33,766 nt of DNA from Candidatus Saccharimonadota bacterium (GCA_025934715.1 JAICWR010000006.1:1-33766), one strand, 5' to 3'. Numbered from the stretch's first letter, positions 1 to 9,066 are shown. Notes: generated by a model not told the origin, from the letters alone. Numbers and translations are program-made.

Positions 1-126
1 CCCCGAGGCCCGCCGCCCTCGCCCTCCCCTCCGGGGGGTTCTTAACCTCCTCTTTCCCACACACCTCGGGTGCGCGGGTCTCGCCGCCCCCCCCACGTCA
101 CCCTTCACTGCTCTGTCCTTAACCGG

Positions 127-324
127 AAAGCTCAAACATTTTGAACTTTGCGGCTAAGAATTTAAGAACTAAATCTGTCATTGGCTGTCTAGGAGGCAGG
201 TTGCACTGGGGTCGGGTCGTGAGGTCACATTCCCAAAAAGTGGGTCCAGCGTAGTGCAGCCCGAGTCGGCTGACCTGCGGGCGGCAGGCGGCCCGGCGCG
301 TAACGCACACTTTTTGGGAATGTG
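127..324 (-). ncRNA. Possible structured RNA, may continue past the left window edge
   Basis: Perfect 17-bp inverted repeat CACATTCCCAAAAAGTG (226-242) / CACTTTTTGGGAATGTG (308-324) around a GC-rich 65-nt interior with smaller hairpins; second stem at 127-149 gives 10 bp with one G-U pair only when read as minus-strand RNA. No convincing ORF. Confidence 0.35.
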
Positions 325-347
325 CCGAGCGGCTTGTGTTTAGCGTC

Positions 348-1979
348 CTACTTCAATAACTCGGCGACTTCGATACGTTCGGATTTGGTGGCTTTTTCGG
401 TGACGATGAATCCGAGGTATTTGCCCAGTGCCAAGCGGGTTTGGGAATAAAGGGCGGCGCCGGCGCTGTAAATCAGAGTGGTTGGGATCAGATAAATCCA
501 CTGGATGACCATCCAGATGTTGCGGCGGCGCTTATAACGCAGCGGCTTGGGCGGCAAGCTGCGCATACTGAGGTAAAAAGACAGCACGATGCCAACCATG
601 GCCACGCGCTGGAGGCCGCTGGCGTACTGCGGTAGTTCGTTGGCCAAAAAGCCGAAGGTCTGGTTGTTGGTATGGAAGAAAAACAGCGGATAAGCCGCCA
701 GCAGCAGCAACAGCGGCGAGGTTGACCAGCTTAAATGCCCTTCCAAAAGCCGCCAGCCCTTGGCGATTTTTTTGTGCAGGGGAATATTGTTTATCTTGAA
801 AAAGGACTGGTTGACGAAATACGGGATATCGCTGACCCCCCACGCCCAGCGCCGCACCTGGACGAACTGCATTTTGAGCGTCCGCCAGTACTTCTCCGTC
901 AGTACAGCGTCCTGGTAAATCGGCACGAAAATCGGGTAAACGTGGTGGTTGCCATCGTAACGGAACCAGGTCCGCCAGTACTGGTGGCCGTCCTCGACGA
1001 TGGTGCGCACAGACCAAAAATCTGTGTCTATCAGCGCTGCCATCGGCTGGGCATGGGCCGAGAAGTTGCGCAGCATATGCGGCCGCGTGGACAGCATAAC
1101 ATTCCAAAAAGAGTTGCCGGTGGCCACCACCCGCATCGGCGCCGGTGCGTCCCAGATGTTGTTAAGATACATCGTCACTGGCTGGTAGCTGGCGTATTTG
1201 GGATCCTCGGTTGAGCAGTAGGTATAGGTCAGCGCCGCGAAGTATTTTTTATCGGGACGGTTGTCGGAATCGAGCGTGGTCACCAATACATGCAGGGGGT
1301 CGATCTTTGCTTCCTCCAGGTATTTTTGCAGGCGGCGGCCGGCATAAGTGACATTGCCGCCTTTACCTATAACCTCACCGGGGATGCCAGCCGGATGCCT
1401 GACGGCTTCGGCGTGGTGGAATTTTTTGCCGTACTTTTTGATAAAGTCGTCGGCCATTTTTTCGACTTCGGCCCCTCCCCGCTCTTCGTATGCCAGCACT
1501 AGGATGATTTTCTTAGAGTTGTAATCAGAATCCAAAACTGATTGGACGGTCGGCTCAACGACGTCGCGGGTTTCGTTATAAAAAGCGATGATCACGGCGT
1601 GGTAAAGCTGGCTGGGTTTGATGCGCTGGTGTTCCGGGATGTATTTGGCCACCCGGGTGATGTTACGGGCGTGCCATTTGGGCGCGCTGGTGTGGCGCGG
1701 CTCGAGGATTTCCAAATCCTGGTTAAGGTTATCCCATGGCAGGGCTTTGTGGGATTTCATCAGCCGCCAGCCTTGGATGGAACGGATATCGATGCCAACT
1801 GCCCGCGCGAACCAGAGCAGCAGATAGGCGACTATGAAATAGGCGGCCCAGGTGGGAAGGTATAGTCCCAGAATCACCGGCAGCAGCAGGATGGTGTAGG
1901 TCAGGACCGCCGGCAGGATTTCAAAGACGCGGTATTTCCAATCGCGATCTTCCGGCTGTGGAATTTCGATAGATCGCAT
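348..1979 (-). CDS. Membrane-associated family 2-like glycosyltransferase
   Basis: 543-aa ORF; N- and C-terminal hydrophobic helices, central GT-A-like segment (HAVIIAFYNETRDVVEPTVQSVLDSDY..., TTLDSDNRPDKKYF). Confidence 0.75.
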   Translation of the reverse strand: MRSIEIPQPEDRDWKYRVFEILPAVLTYTILLLPVILGLYLPTWAAYFIVAYLLLWFARAVGIDIRSIQGWRLMKSHKALPWDNLNQDLEILEPRHTSAPKWHARNITRVAKYIPEHQRIKPSQLYHAVIIAFYNETRDVVEPTVQSVLDSDYNSKKIILVLAYEERGGAEVEKMADDFIKKYGKKFHHAEAVRHPAGIPGEVIGKGGNVTYAGRRLQKYLEEAKIDPLHVLVTTLDSDNRPDKKYFAALTYTYCSTEDPKYASYQPVTMYLNNIWDAPAPMRVVATGNSFWNVMLSTRPHMLRNFSAHAQPMAALIDTDFWSVRTIVEDGHQYWRTWFRYDGNHHVYPIFVPIYQDAVLTEKYWRTLKMQFVQVRRWAWGVSDIPYFVNQSFFKINNIPLHKKIAKGWRLLEGHLSWSTSPLLLLLAAYPLFFFHTNNQTFGFLANELPQYASGLQRVAMVGIVLSFYLSMRSLPPKPLRYKRRRNIWMVIQWIYLIPTTLIYSAGAALYSQTRLALGKYLGFIVTEKATKSERIEVAELLK

Positions 1980-1982
1980 AAA

Positions 1983-2339
1983 TTATTGGATTGATATTAG
2001 TGAGTTGGCGACAATCGTGGCAAGGATGAGCAAAAAAACGGTTGAACCCAGCATGAACAAGGCCGCCAGACGCTTAGCGTTATAGATCCGGGCGCTTATG
2101 GCCACGGCAGCAAAAGAAGTCACAATCATGAACACAGCCAGGCTATAGATGTCGATTGGCTTACCGCTTAAATACTGCGTGCCGGTGATATTTGGCCGGT
2201 ATGCCACGATTGTAGTGGGATTGCGGCTGACATCAAACCGCAGCAACACCACGCTGACGCCAACGACGACCAGCACGACCATGACGGTTATAAGCAGTAA
2301 AACCAGCCGGTCGTGCAGAAATTTTTTGGGAATTTCCAT
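1983..2339 (-). CDS. Small membrane protein, hypothetical
   Basis: 118-aa ORF with several hydrophobic segments, directly upstream of and co-oriented with the glycosyltransferase. Confidence 0.6.
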   Translation of the reverse strand: MEIPKKFLHDRLVLLLITVMVVLVVVGVSVVLLRFDVSRNPTTIVAYRPNITGTQYLSGKPIDIYSLAVFMIVTSFAAVAISARIYNAKRLAALFMLGSTVFLLILATIVANSLISIQ

Positions 2340-2379
2340 TTAAATATAGTTTACAGGTTTTAAACGATAGCGAATAGCA

Positions 2380-2453
2380 TGGTGCGAGTGACGGGAATTG
2401 AACCCGTTTCTCCAGCTTGGGAAGCTGGCATACTACCGGTGTACTACACTCGC
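2380..2453 (-). tRNA. tRNA-Gly (CCC)
   Basis: Cloverleaf on minus strand; acceptor GCGAGTG/CACTCGC, anticodon arm CCAGC-TTCCCAA-GCTGG, T-arm GGGTTCAATTCCC, encoded CCA. Confidence 0.93.
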
Positions 2454-2466
2454 CTGCGCCTTGGTC

Positions 2467-2584
2467 TCTTAAATTTTGCAAAAACACGCATTGCCGCAGG
2501 TTTTTGCAAAATTTAGAGGAACAAGCGAGCCGAGGCTGAAAGTAAGCGAGTTTACACGCTTACGGAAGCCGTTGCCTCGCTTGT
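2467..2584 (-). other. Structured inter-tRNA spacer: two strong stem-loop elements
   Basis: 16-bp perfect inverted repeat TAAATTTTGCAAAAAC (2470-2485)/GTTTTTGCAAAATTTA (2500-2515); nested stem ACAAGCGAG (2521-2529)/CTCGCTTGT (2576-2584), GGCT/AGCC, GTAAGCG (2542-2548)/CGCTTAC (2557-2563). Confidence 0.7.
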
Positions 2585-2588
2585 GACG

Positions 2589-2665
2589 TGGAGCCACCTT
2601 GGGGACTCGAACCCCAGACCCCCGCTTTACGAAAGCGGTGCTCTAGCCAGCTGAGCTAAGGTGGC
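2589..2665 (-). tRNA. tRNA-Thr (CGT)
   Basis: Cloverleaf on minus strand; acceptor GCCACCT/AGGTGGC, anticodon arm CCGCT-TTCGTAA-AGCGG, T-arm GGGGTTCGAGTCCCC, encoded CCA. Confidence 0.93.
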
Positions 2666-2698
2666 CTAACAGACACGAGTATAGCAAATAGAAGCTCT

Positions 2699-3385
2699 TT
2701 AAAGTTGGGCGGGATAACCTGGGAAGAAGTCGGTCTTAAGGCGGTCTTCGGGGACGCCCATATCCTGGAGCATCTTTTCAAAAGCTTCGATCATTGGTTC
2801 CGGGCCGGATAGGTAAATTATTTTGGTTTGGTCATCGGCATATGGTTTCAGGTCCTCGGCCTCGATGTGGCGGTCGCCGACGAATTTATGAATCTTAAAA
2901 TTCGGATATTTGGCTTCCAGAGCCGCGAATTCGTCGCCGAACACGAAATTTTCGTCGCGGTTGGCGTACAACAGTTCGATATCGGGCATCTTGCCGTCGT
3001 GGTCGAATTGCAGCAGCATCGAATGGTACGGGGTGATGCCGATACCACCAGACACCAGCACATACTTTTTATCAAAATCATCGATTATGAATTTACCCTT
3101 GGGGCCATCAGCTTGGATGGTGTCGCCGGCTTTCAAGTTCTTTAAGGCTTTTTTGAAACTACTGCCCTTTTCATCCGTAAAACGGGTTGTGATGGTGATG
3201 TTTTTTTCATAAGGCGGCGCCGATATCGTGAACCAGCGTTCTTCGCCGCGGTTGTCTTCGTCTGGGTGCGGAAAAACGTAGTGCATATACTGGCCGGGCT
3301 GCCACTCAATGGGTTCTTCTGGCTCAAACACAAACGTTGTGACGTCTTGGAAAAGCGGCACACTCTTAGTAAGCGTTAACTTCAT
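2699..3385 (-). CDS. Ferredoxin-NAD(P)H reductase-like FAD/NAD-binding oxidoreductase
   Basis: 228 aa; WFTISAPPYEKNITITTR, KYVLVSGGIGITPYHSML, IYLSGPEPMIEAFEKML typical of the FNR superfamily; SD-like GGAGG upstream. Confidence 0.85.
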   Translation of the reverse strand: MKLTLTKSVPLFQDVTTFVFEPEEPIEWQPGQYMHYVFPHPDEDNRGEERWFTISAPPYEKNITITTRFTDEKGSSFKKALKNLKAGDTIQADGPKGKFIIDDFDKKYVLVSGGIGITPYHSMLLQFDHDGKMPDIELLYANRDENFVFGDEFAALEAKYPNFKIHKFVGDRHIEAEDLKPYADDQTKIIYLSGPEPMIEAFEKMLQDMGVPEDRLKTDFFPGYPAQL

Positions 3386-3420
3386 ACCTTCCTCCTTTTG
3401 CTATATAAATATACCAAAGT

Positions 3421-4584
3421 CTAATCTTGGGCGCAGCTGCCTGTACCCACTTGGCCGTGGTTTTTGGCCTGATTGACTAGCGGCTGGACTTGGTTGATAA
3501 GAATAGCGTAGCCGACGTTTCCCTGGCTGACAGATTTGGCGAACACCACTCCAGCCACCTGGCCGTTGGGCGCCAGCAGCGGGCCGCCGGAATCGCCCTC
3601 CTGCACATTGGCCTGGACTTCGTAGATGTTGCGTTCCACTGTGCCCTGGTTATAAATATTCCGGCCGATGGCGGTGACGTGGTCGATGATGGCTGCGTTT
3701 TCGGCCACCAATGACCCGCCGCCCGGGAAGCCCAGGGTGGCCGCCGCGTCCCTGTCGGGCAAGATTTGGCCGTTAAGCTTCAGCGGCGAGTCCGGCAAGT
3801 TATCGACTTTCAGTATGGCAATGTCAAGATTGGGGTCGAACCAGACTGGTTTAGCGAAATAAGCGCCGGAGCTATCAATCACCTGGGGATGGGCTATACC
3901 GGCCACTACATGGGCGTTAGTGACCACCAAGCCCGGCCCGGCCACGAAACCAGAGCCGAAAGCGAGGCCGCCGCAGCCGGCGCCCCGGATTTTGACAACT
4001 GACGCTTCATCAGCAACCACGGCTTTATTATCAACATGGTTGGTTGGTGAGATGGTGGTGTGCTGGGGCTCCAGCCCCAAAAAAACATCCGGGAAGCCGC
4101 CCGGGCTGATGATTTTTTCTAGCTTAGCGAATATATCTGGGGATGCCGGCAATGCGGTGTCCAGTTGCCCGATAATATAAGACTGGTTGATGCTTTGGCC
4201 TATGCCGTAACTGCGGACGTTAGCTAGCAGTGAGGCCGCCAGCCAGATGACAATAACTGTGAATATTAACTCCAGGGCGGAGCCGGCCGAGTCGTTCACG
4301 CCGCCTAGCTTCCAGCGTATAGCGTGCGGTTTTATGCGCCGGGCGATCTGCCGGCCAACTTCGGTCATCGCCAATGCGAAAGCCAACTCGACCAGCGACA
4401 CAGTCACCGCTTTGGTGAGCTGGTTGGAGAAGTGCGGCGCCACCTGGGCCACTAACCATGATCCCAGCACCAACCCGGCGATAAACCCGGCAAAGGTCAG
4501 CGCCAATTCAATCAGCCCGGCATGCCATCCCCTGATGACAGCCGTTATCATCATAAAGATAATAACTGCGTCCACCCAGTTCAC
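3421..4584 (-). CDS. CvpA-domain membrane protein fused to trypsin-like serine protease (MarP-like architecture)
   Basis: 387 aa; N-terminal CvpA-like transmembrane domain, then protease with NAHVVAG (His), DPNLDIAILKVD (Asp), QEGDSGGPLL (Ser). Confidence 0.85.
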   Translation of the reverse strand: MNWVDAVIIFMMITAVIRGWHAGLIELALTFAGFIAGLVLGSWLVAQVAPHFSNQLTKAVTVSLVELAFALAMTEVGRQIARRIKPHAIRWKLGGVNDSAGSALELIFTVIVIWLAASLLANVRSYGIGQSINQSYIIGQLDTALPASPDIFAKLEKIISPGGFPDVFLGLEPQHTTISPTNHVDNKAVVADEASVVKIRGAGCGGLAFGSGFVAGPGLVVTNAHVVAGIAHPQVIDSSGAYFAKPVWFDPNLDIAILKVDNLPDSPLKLNGQILPDRDAAATLGFPGGGSLVAENAAIIDHVTAIGRNIYNQGTVERNIYEVQANVQEGDSGGPLLAPNGQVAGVVFAKSVSQGNVGYAILINQVQPLVNQAKNHGQVGTGSCAQD

Positions 4585-4598
4585 GCTCTTAGCATAGC

Positions 4599-4619
4599 AA
4601 AAGCCGCCGGTTGGGCGGC
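4599..4619 (-). terminator. Rho-independent terminator of the Crp/Fnr gene
   Basis: Minus strand: GCCGCC-CAACC-GGCGGC followed by TTTT. Confidence 0.5.
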
Positions 4620-4626
4620 GCCGGAT

Positions 4627-5370
4627 TTAAGCAGCCGCTTCCGAATCAGGCACTGCTCTAAGCCTGATCCCGCCACTCAGTTTTTCGGTTATTTTAGAGC
4701 TGCTTTTGTCGGTTTCAACGTCATCTTTTTTAATAAATACTCTGGTGTATCCAGCTTTATTAACCTTGATTTGCTTTTTCCTCTCCATTTTTTGGAGGAG
4801 GTTTGAGACTGTCTCGCGGGTAAGGTTCACCAAATTGCCCAGTTCCTGGTGGGTCAGGCGGAATTTAATCGTGGAGTAGCCGTCGCCTTCTTCGCCGTAA
4901 TGCCTGGCCAAAAACTGGAAGGCCAGCTCTATTTTCTCCGCTGCTGAGTCGCTGGCCAGGACTTCCATTTGTTCCATCATCCGTTCCATCAGCTTGACGC
5001 CGGATTGCCGGGCAACTTCCATGTATTCGCCGTACTCTAAAAATCTCTCCACTATCACTTCGTATGAACCATAAGCCGCCTCGACATCGGTCAAGGCGTC
5101 GTAAAAATAGGCCGCGTGGTCCGACTGGATCAGAGGGATCGATTCCCCGGGCCCCAATATAGCCAGGGTCCGTTCATTGCCCTTTGATGTGATGTTATAC
5201 ATCCTGACGTACCCTGAAATCAGGTAATAAATACGGTCAATCTTATCGCCCTGGTAAACGATCATCTGCCTATGCGAAAAATGCCTATACGGCAGGTCAT
5301 TAAATAGATCGGCGATAGATTTAGCAGGAGGATTCTGGACGATGTCTGTGCCAGGTTGCTGTTTGCCCAT
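4627..5370 (-). CDS. Crp/Fnr-family transcriptional regulator
   Basis: 247 aa; cyclic-nucleotide-binding-like N-terminus and HTH LTHQELGNLVNLTRETVSNLLQKMERKKQI. Confidence 0.88.
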   Translation of the reverse strand: MGKQQPGTDIVQNPPAKSIADLFNDLPYRHFSHRQMIVYQGDKIDRIYYLISGYVRMYNITSKGNERTLAILGPGESIPLIQSDHAAYFYDALTDVEAAYGSYEVIVERFLEYGEYMEVARQSGVKLMERMMEQMEVLASDSAAEKIELAFQFLARHYGEEGDGYSTIKFRLTHQELGNLVNLTRETVSNLLQKMERKKQIKVNKAGYTRVFIKKDDVETDKSSSKITEKLSGGIRLRAVPDSEAAA

Positions 5371-5443
5371 TGCTTTAATTCTAGTGTCCGTGAATGCTAT
5401 GGTTCTGTAATAAATTCTACACCCGTCACTTTATATAGCATTT

Positions 5444-5520
5444 TGGCGGGCCCGACCGGATTTGAACCGGCGATCTCCTCCGTGACAGGGAGGCGTGTTA
5501 GGCCGCTACACTACGAGCCC
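5444..5520 (-). tRNA. tRNA-Asp (GTC)
   Basis: Cloverleaf on minus strand; anticodon arm CCTCC-CTGTCAC-GGAGG, T-arm CCGGTTCAAATCCGG, encoded CCA. Confidence 0.93.
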
Positions 5521-5637
5521 TCGAGCCTAAAACAGGGTGTATTGTAACAAGAACAGGGGTAGAAATAAAGATGACCCAGTCGGACCTGCCATCAAGCTTA
5601 TGCTTGCATATAATTTAATGTTAACTAGTCTTAATTT

Positions 5638-5865
5638 ATGGAAAATGAGCGAAAGTACACTCCGATAAATTGGCAGAACTTTGGCCGCAGGCTCACCCAA
5701 GAAGAATTCGATGAGATCCGTAGCAGGGTCGCCGGTCTGCACTTTGCCAAAGAGACGTTGGGTGACAACCCGAGGTTAATGCAAGCTTTATATGCCGCAG
5801 AAGCGCTCCAACGCGAAGTTGAAGTGCTTTCTAAAGATAGCCCGTTCCCTGCGGAAGAAGATTGA
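5638..5865 (+). CDS. Hypothetical protein
   Basis: 75-aa ORF, ATG start, TGA stop, AT-rich upstream region. Confidence 0.5.
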   Translation: MENERKYTPINWQNFGRRLTQEEFDEIRSRVAGLHFAKETLGDNPRLMQALYAAEALQREVEVLSKDSPFPAEED

Positions 5866-5900
5866 CAGGGGTGCCGTAAGCGGCAACCTCGTTCACGATA

Positions 5901-5929
5901 TTGCTTAAATGAATATTTAATGTTATAGT
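5901..5929 (+). promoter_or_regulatory. Sigma70-like promoter, possibly leaderless
   Basis: TTGCTT-17 bp-TATAGT, 6 nt between -10 and ATG at 5936. Confidence 0.55.
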
Positions 5930-5935
5930 ATTCAG

Positions 5936-6391
5936 ATGAGCACCTATGGTTTTTCCAGCTCCGAACTCGGCCTTACCCTTCATTCTCGGAAGAGGTACGT
6001 TCATAGTACCTTTGTTCCGGAAACTCTTCATGATGCAGCGCCGGGTGAATCCGAGCTTGAGAAGAAATATGGAATTAACCTGGAGCAACTAAAAAAATAT
6101 GTACGTGAACACCTTCTAAGCGATGTGGAGAAAACGATTATAAAAGGTGGCTTCACTGAGGCTGAAATAGGGCGCATGTACCAATATTGTCAAGAGGAAA
6201 CAGATTTCATCGAAAGCCTAACCGCCGAAACTATCACTGAGGACATCTTGATATGGTTAATTCAAAAGTCCAATAGCTACAGCGAGGAGCTACATGATAT
6301 AGAACATGGAAATGCTTATAGCTCCTCAAAGCCAGACGACCTGGCAGTCATCCAAAGAGTCCGACTATATACCGAGCCTCAAGACAAATAA
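5936..6391 (+). CDS. Hypothetical protein
   Basis: 151-aa ORF with promoter immediately upstream. Confidence 0.6.
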   Translation: MSTYGFSSSELGLTLHSRKRYVHSTFVPETLHDAAPGESELEKKYGINLEQLKKYVREHLLSDVEKTIIKGGFTEAEIGRMYQYCQEETDFIESLTAETITEDILIWLIQKSNSYSEELHDIEHGNAYSSSKPDDLAVIQRVRLYTEPQDK

Positions 6392-6469
6392 AGCAAACTC
6401 CTTCTACTTATTTGGTGAGACATATCTAACAGTCCGTTGAGCCCCTGAAGTGGTAGTTTTATATCTGTT

Positions 6470-7087
6470 ATGGCCAAGAGAGTTAAGACATTGGACGAGG
6501 TGCCGGTGGATCCGGTGGAAGCCGTCAAACGCGGCCTGATGCGCCGCGGCCTGTTCGCAGTGCCCCGGCAACGAAACAGCCCTGCAAAGAGCCACAAATC
6601 AGAAGAGAAAAAAGATCACGAAAGAGGCAAAGGCCAGGAAGTCAGCCGCAGTACAGATGAACAAGAACCAGGTGAAGTCCATGAAAAGCTGATTGAAATA
6701 ACCGAGAAAGCACATGATATTTTATTCACTGCCGACACGGTTTTCTTATTCACACTCATACCCGACACCATCACATTAGACCGTGAAAAACTGACTGTGA
6801 TCGACCGCTATTTTTATAAGGTGGCCAAGGTTACCACTGTGCCGATATCTTCAATGATTAGCGCTGACGTCAGTGTCGGCCCTTTTTTTGGCGCGGTCCA
6901 TATGACCTCCAAATATTTCATTGATAATTCTCACACCGTGAAGTTCTTGTGGCGGAAAGACGCTGAAGAGATTCACCGCCTACTCCAGGGCTTTATTATT
7001 GCCCAAGAGAAAAAAATTGACGTTAGCGACGTGGAAAAAGAAGATTTGAAAGTCCTTTTGCACGACCTTGGTCATGGCACCGAATAA
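6470..7087 (+). CDS. Hypothetical protein, possible PH-like domain in C-terminal half
   Basis: 205 aa; charged N-terminus, then ITLDREKLTVIDRYFYKVAKVTTVPISSMISADVSVGPFFGAVHMTSKYF resembling bacterial PH-like strands; TTGAGC-17-TATATC upstream. Confidence 0.6.
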   Translation: MAKRVKTLDEVPVDPVEAVKRGLMRRGLFAVPRQRNSPAKSHKSEEKKDHERGKGQEVSRSTDEQEPGEVHEKLIEITEKAHDILFTADTVFLFTLIPDTITLDREKLTVIDRYFYKVAKVTTVPISSMISADVSVGPFFGAVHMTSKYFIDNSHTVKFLWRKDAEEIHRLLQGFIIAQEKKIDVSDVEKEDLKVLLHDLGHGTE

Positions 7088-7091
7088 CTGA

Positions 7092-8234
7092 TCAGAAATG
7101 GACGTAAGTTTTGTAGGGGTGGGTTTTTTCGAGCTGTTTTATGAAGATTGATGGATCCTGGAGCTTGATAGTGATGTGCTGGGCGGTCACGCCGCTGCTT
7201 TTAACACCGGTGAGTTTGACGATTTGCAGAGTGGGCCCTTGCCCCGCCAGGACCGGACTGGCGATAATGACCCCAGCCACTTGCCCGGGCTTCATATTAA
7301 ATAAGGCATCCACAACTTCTGGCGGAACATTCGGGTTAGTCCGGCTGATGATAAAGCCATAGTCCCCGCCGTTGTCCTTGGCAGAAGGGTCGTCTGAATA
7401 TTTTTTAGCCAAATCGGCAAAGCTGGCTTTGGGGTTGTTAGACTGCGCCAGCGCGCTGGCGGCTTTTTGGGTGGCCGCGCTGTCCAGTTTGGCTGCGACC
7501 TTCTCGGCTAAAATCTCCTGCTTGAGGCTGCGTTTAAAGTCATTGACCGACCATCCCCAGTAATCGCGCAGGACGTCTTCGAAAACTTTATTGCTGCCGC
7601 CTAAGCGGTTTTGGTCGCGGACTTCATCCAAGCGGTTTTGGACTTCTTTATCAGATACGCTGACACCATTCTCGCGGGCCAGCTGTTTGATATAAGCGGC
7701 ATTGATGACATCCTGGAGGGCCTGTTTGCGAAATCCTAACAGCTGGTTGCGGTCAGCACCGCCAAAGTTGCGCTGCTGCTGGCTTTCGTAATAATGCACG
7801 TAGTGGCGCAGTTCGAACAAATAATTTTCATAGTCCACATAGTGGCTGCCGGCTTTGGCCACCGGGAACGGTACGACCTGCGTGACCCGATATAAGAACG
7901 AGTTGTACTGGTAATACTTATAAAGCGCCAGGCCGCAATAAACAAACAAGCCGATTAGCGCGCTGACGATGACCGTGACAGTAATATAAACGATGGTACG
8001 CTTGGAATGGCGCAGAGGATAGATGTACTTGCGGGCGCCGCTTAAGACCTGCTCCCGGTGCTCGCCGATGTTTTCGGTGGTGATTTGAGGCACGTTTTCG
8101 AGGCTGGGAGCCTGCGGCGCCTGGGGCAGCGGGCTTAGCTCGGCGGCTTTTTCGGTCACGGCCGGCACGAGTTCGTTCCTGACCTCCTTAGCCCGTTTTT
8201 TAAGCAACCGTGCGCGTTTGGGTTTCTTGGCCAT
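7092..8234 (-). CDS. Membrane-anchored parvulin-type peptidyl-prolyl isomerase (SurA/PrsA-like)
   Basis: 380 aa; one TM helix, SurA-N-like region, parvulin core FADLAKKYSDDPSAKDNGGDYGFI...VVDALFNMKPGQVAGVI. Confidence 0.8.
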   Translation of the reverse strand: MAKKPKRARLLKKRAKEVRNELVPAVTEKAAELSPLPQAPQAPSLENVPQITTENIGEHREQVLSGARKYIYPLRHSKRTIVYITVTVIVSALIGLFVYCGLALYKYYQYNSFLYRVTQVVPFPVAKAGSHYVDYENYLFELRHYVHYYESQQQRNFGGADRNQLLGFRKQALQDVINAAYIKQLARENGVSVSDKEVQNRLDEVRDQNRLGGSNKVFEDVLRDYWGWSVNDFKRSLKQEILAEKVAAKLDSAATQKAASALAQSNNPKASFADLAKKYSDDPSAKDNGGDYGFIISRTNPNVPPEVVDALFNMKPGQVAGVIIASPVLAGQGPTLQIVKLTGVKSSGVTAQHITIKLQDPSIFIKQLEKTHPYKTYVHF

Positions 8235-8243
8235 AAATAAGCT

Positions 8244-8822
8244 TTAAGCGGTTTCCTCTCTCTGCGTCGGCCGGGTTGTGTGGTGGATTCCCAAATCCCG
8301 CAAAATATGCACCATCTTGCCCTGTACCCGGTCCGGATGGTGTACTTGTTTTATCACCAAATCGCCAACGTAAGTTTGCACCACTATTGTACCAAACCGC
8401 AGGACGGTTTCCTCGAGGCCGGCGACCTGGTAATTAATCATTTGGATCTGGTCGAGCCCGATGTCGACCACATTAACCTGCAGCAGACTGCGGGTTTGCT
8501 GGATGAAGCGCTTGTTGGTCATGATGTACACGCTGAAGTACCAGCGCACCCACCACGGGAAAATAAGCACGCAAGCCAGGATGAAACTAGCCAGTAGGCT
8601 CAAAAAGAAAAAGGTTAAGCTTGGCGGGTTGTTTTTATCGACAGAAGTCAGGACGAGCGTGTAGAGAGGTCCAACCAGCATGCCGAACGACGCTAATATC
8701 AAACCCTTACGCATGATGATAGGGTGCTTGCGGAAAACCAGCAGGGCTTCTTCGTCTTCGAACTGTTCTTTGAAGTTTTTTTTGCGGGGCTTAGGCTGCT
8801 CCTTCGCCCTCTTTTCGCTCAT
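8244..8822 (-). CDS. Bacterial PH-domain membrane protein
   Basis: 192 aa; two TM helices then YIMTNKRFIQQTRSLLQVNVVDIGLDQIQMINYQ. Confidence 0.65.
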   Translation of the reverse strand: MSEKRAKEQPKPRKKNFKEQFEDEEALLVFRKHPIIMRKGLILASFGMLVGPLYTLVLTSVDKNNPPSLTFFFLSLLASFILACVLIFPWWVRWYFSVYIMTNKRFIQQTRSLLQVNVVDIGLDQIQMINYQVAGLEETVLRFGTIVVQTYVGDLVIKQVHHPDRVQGKMVHILRDLGIHHTTRPTQREETA

Positions 8823-8856
8823 GCCTACATTATAAAGAAGTTATGCGTTCCCCGCG

Positions 8857-8944
8857 AGCCTTGAGGATAAGGCTAGCGGAAAGGAGTGGCACGCGAGACC
8901 CCGCCTCGGTTTTGGCCACTTGATTGCCAAGATTGAGGCGGGGT
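8857..8944 (-). other. Structured trailer downstream of tRNA-Arg
   Basis: 10-bp stem ACCCCGCCTC (8898-8907)/GAGGCGGGGT (8935-8944) with inner TTGGC/GCCAA; second hairpin AGCCTT (8857-8862)/AAGGCT (8869-8874). Confidence 0.6.
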
Positions 8945-8961
8945 TGAAGTTAGCTAGGACG

Positions 8962-9036
8962 TGGTGCCCCCGAGAGGATTCGAACCTCTAGCTTCTCCTT
9001 AGGACGGAGTTATTTTATCCATTGAACTACAGGGGC
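8962..9036 (-). tRNA. tRNA-Arg (CCT)
   Basis: Minus strand GCCCCTG...; anticodon loop GTCCTAA, T-arm GAGGTTCGAATCCTC, encoded CCA. Confidence 0.9.
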
Positions 9037-9066
9037 CCGTTTAAATATTACCTTAATTAATCTTGA

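Noticed and set aside
1-330. Left-edge structure as RNase P RNA because of CCAGTGCAAC on the minus strand
   Set aside because: The short match resembles part of RNase P conserved region II, but ACAGA and the P4 GAGGAAAGUCC core are missing.
735-1214. 159-aa + strand ORF
   Set aside because: Antisense shadow of the glycosyltransferase; low-complexity composition and no motif.
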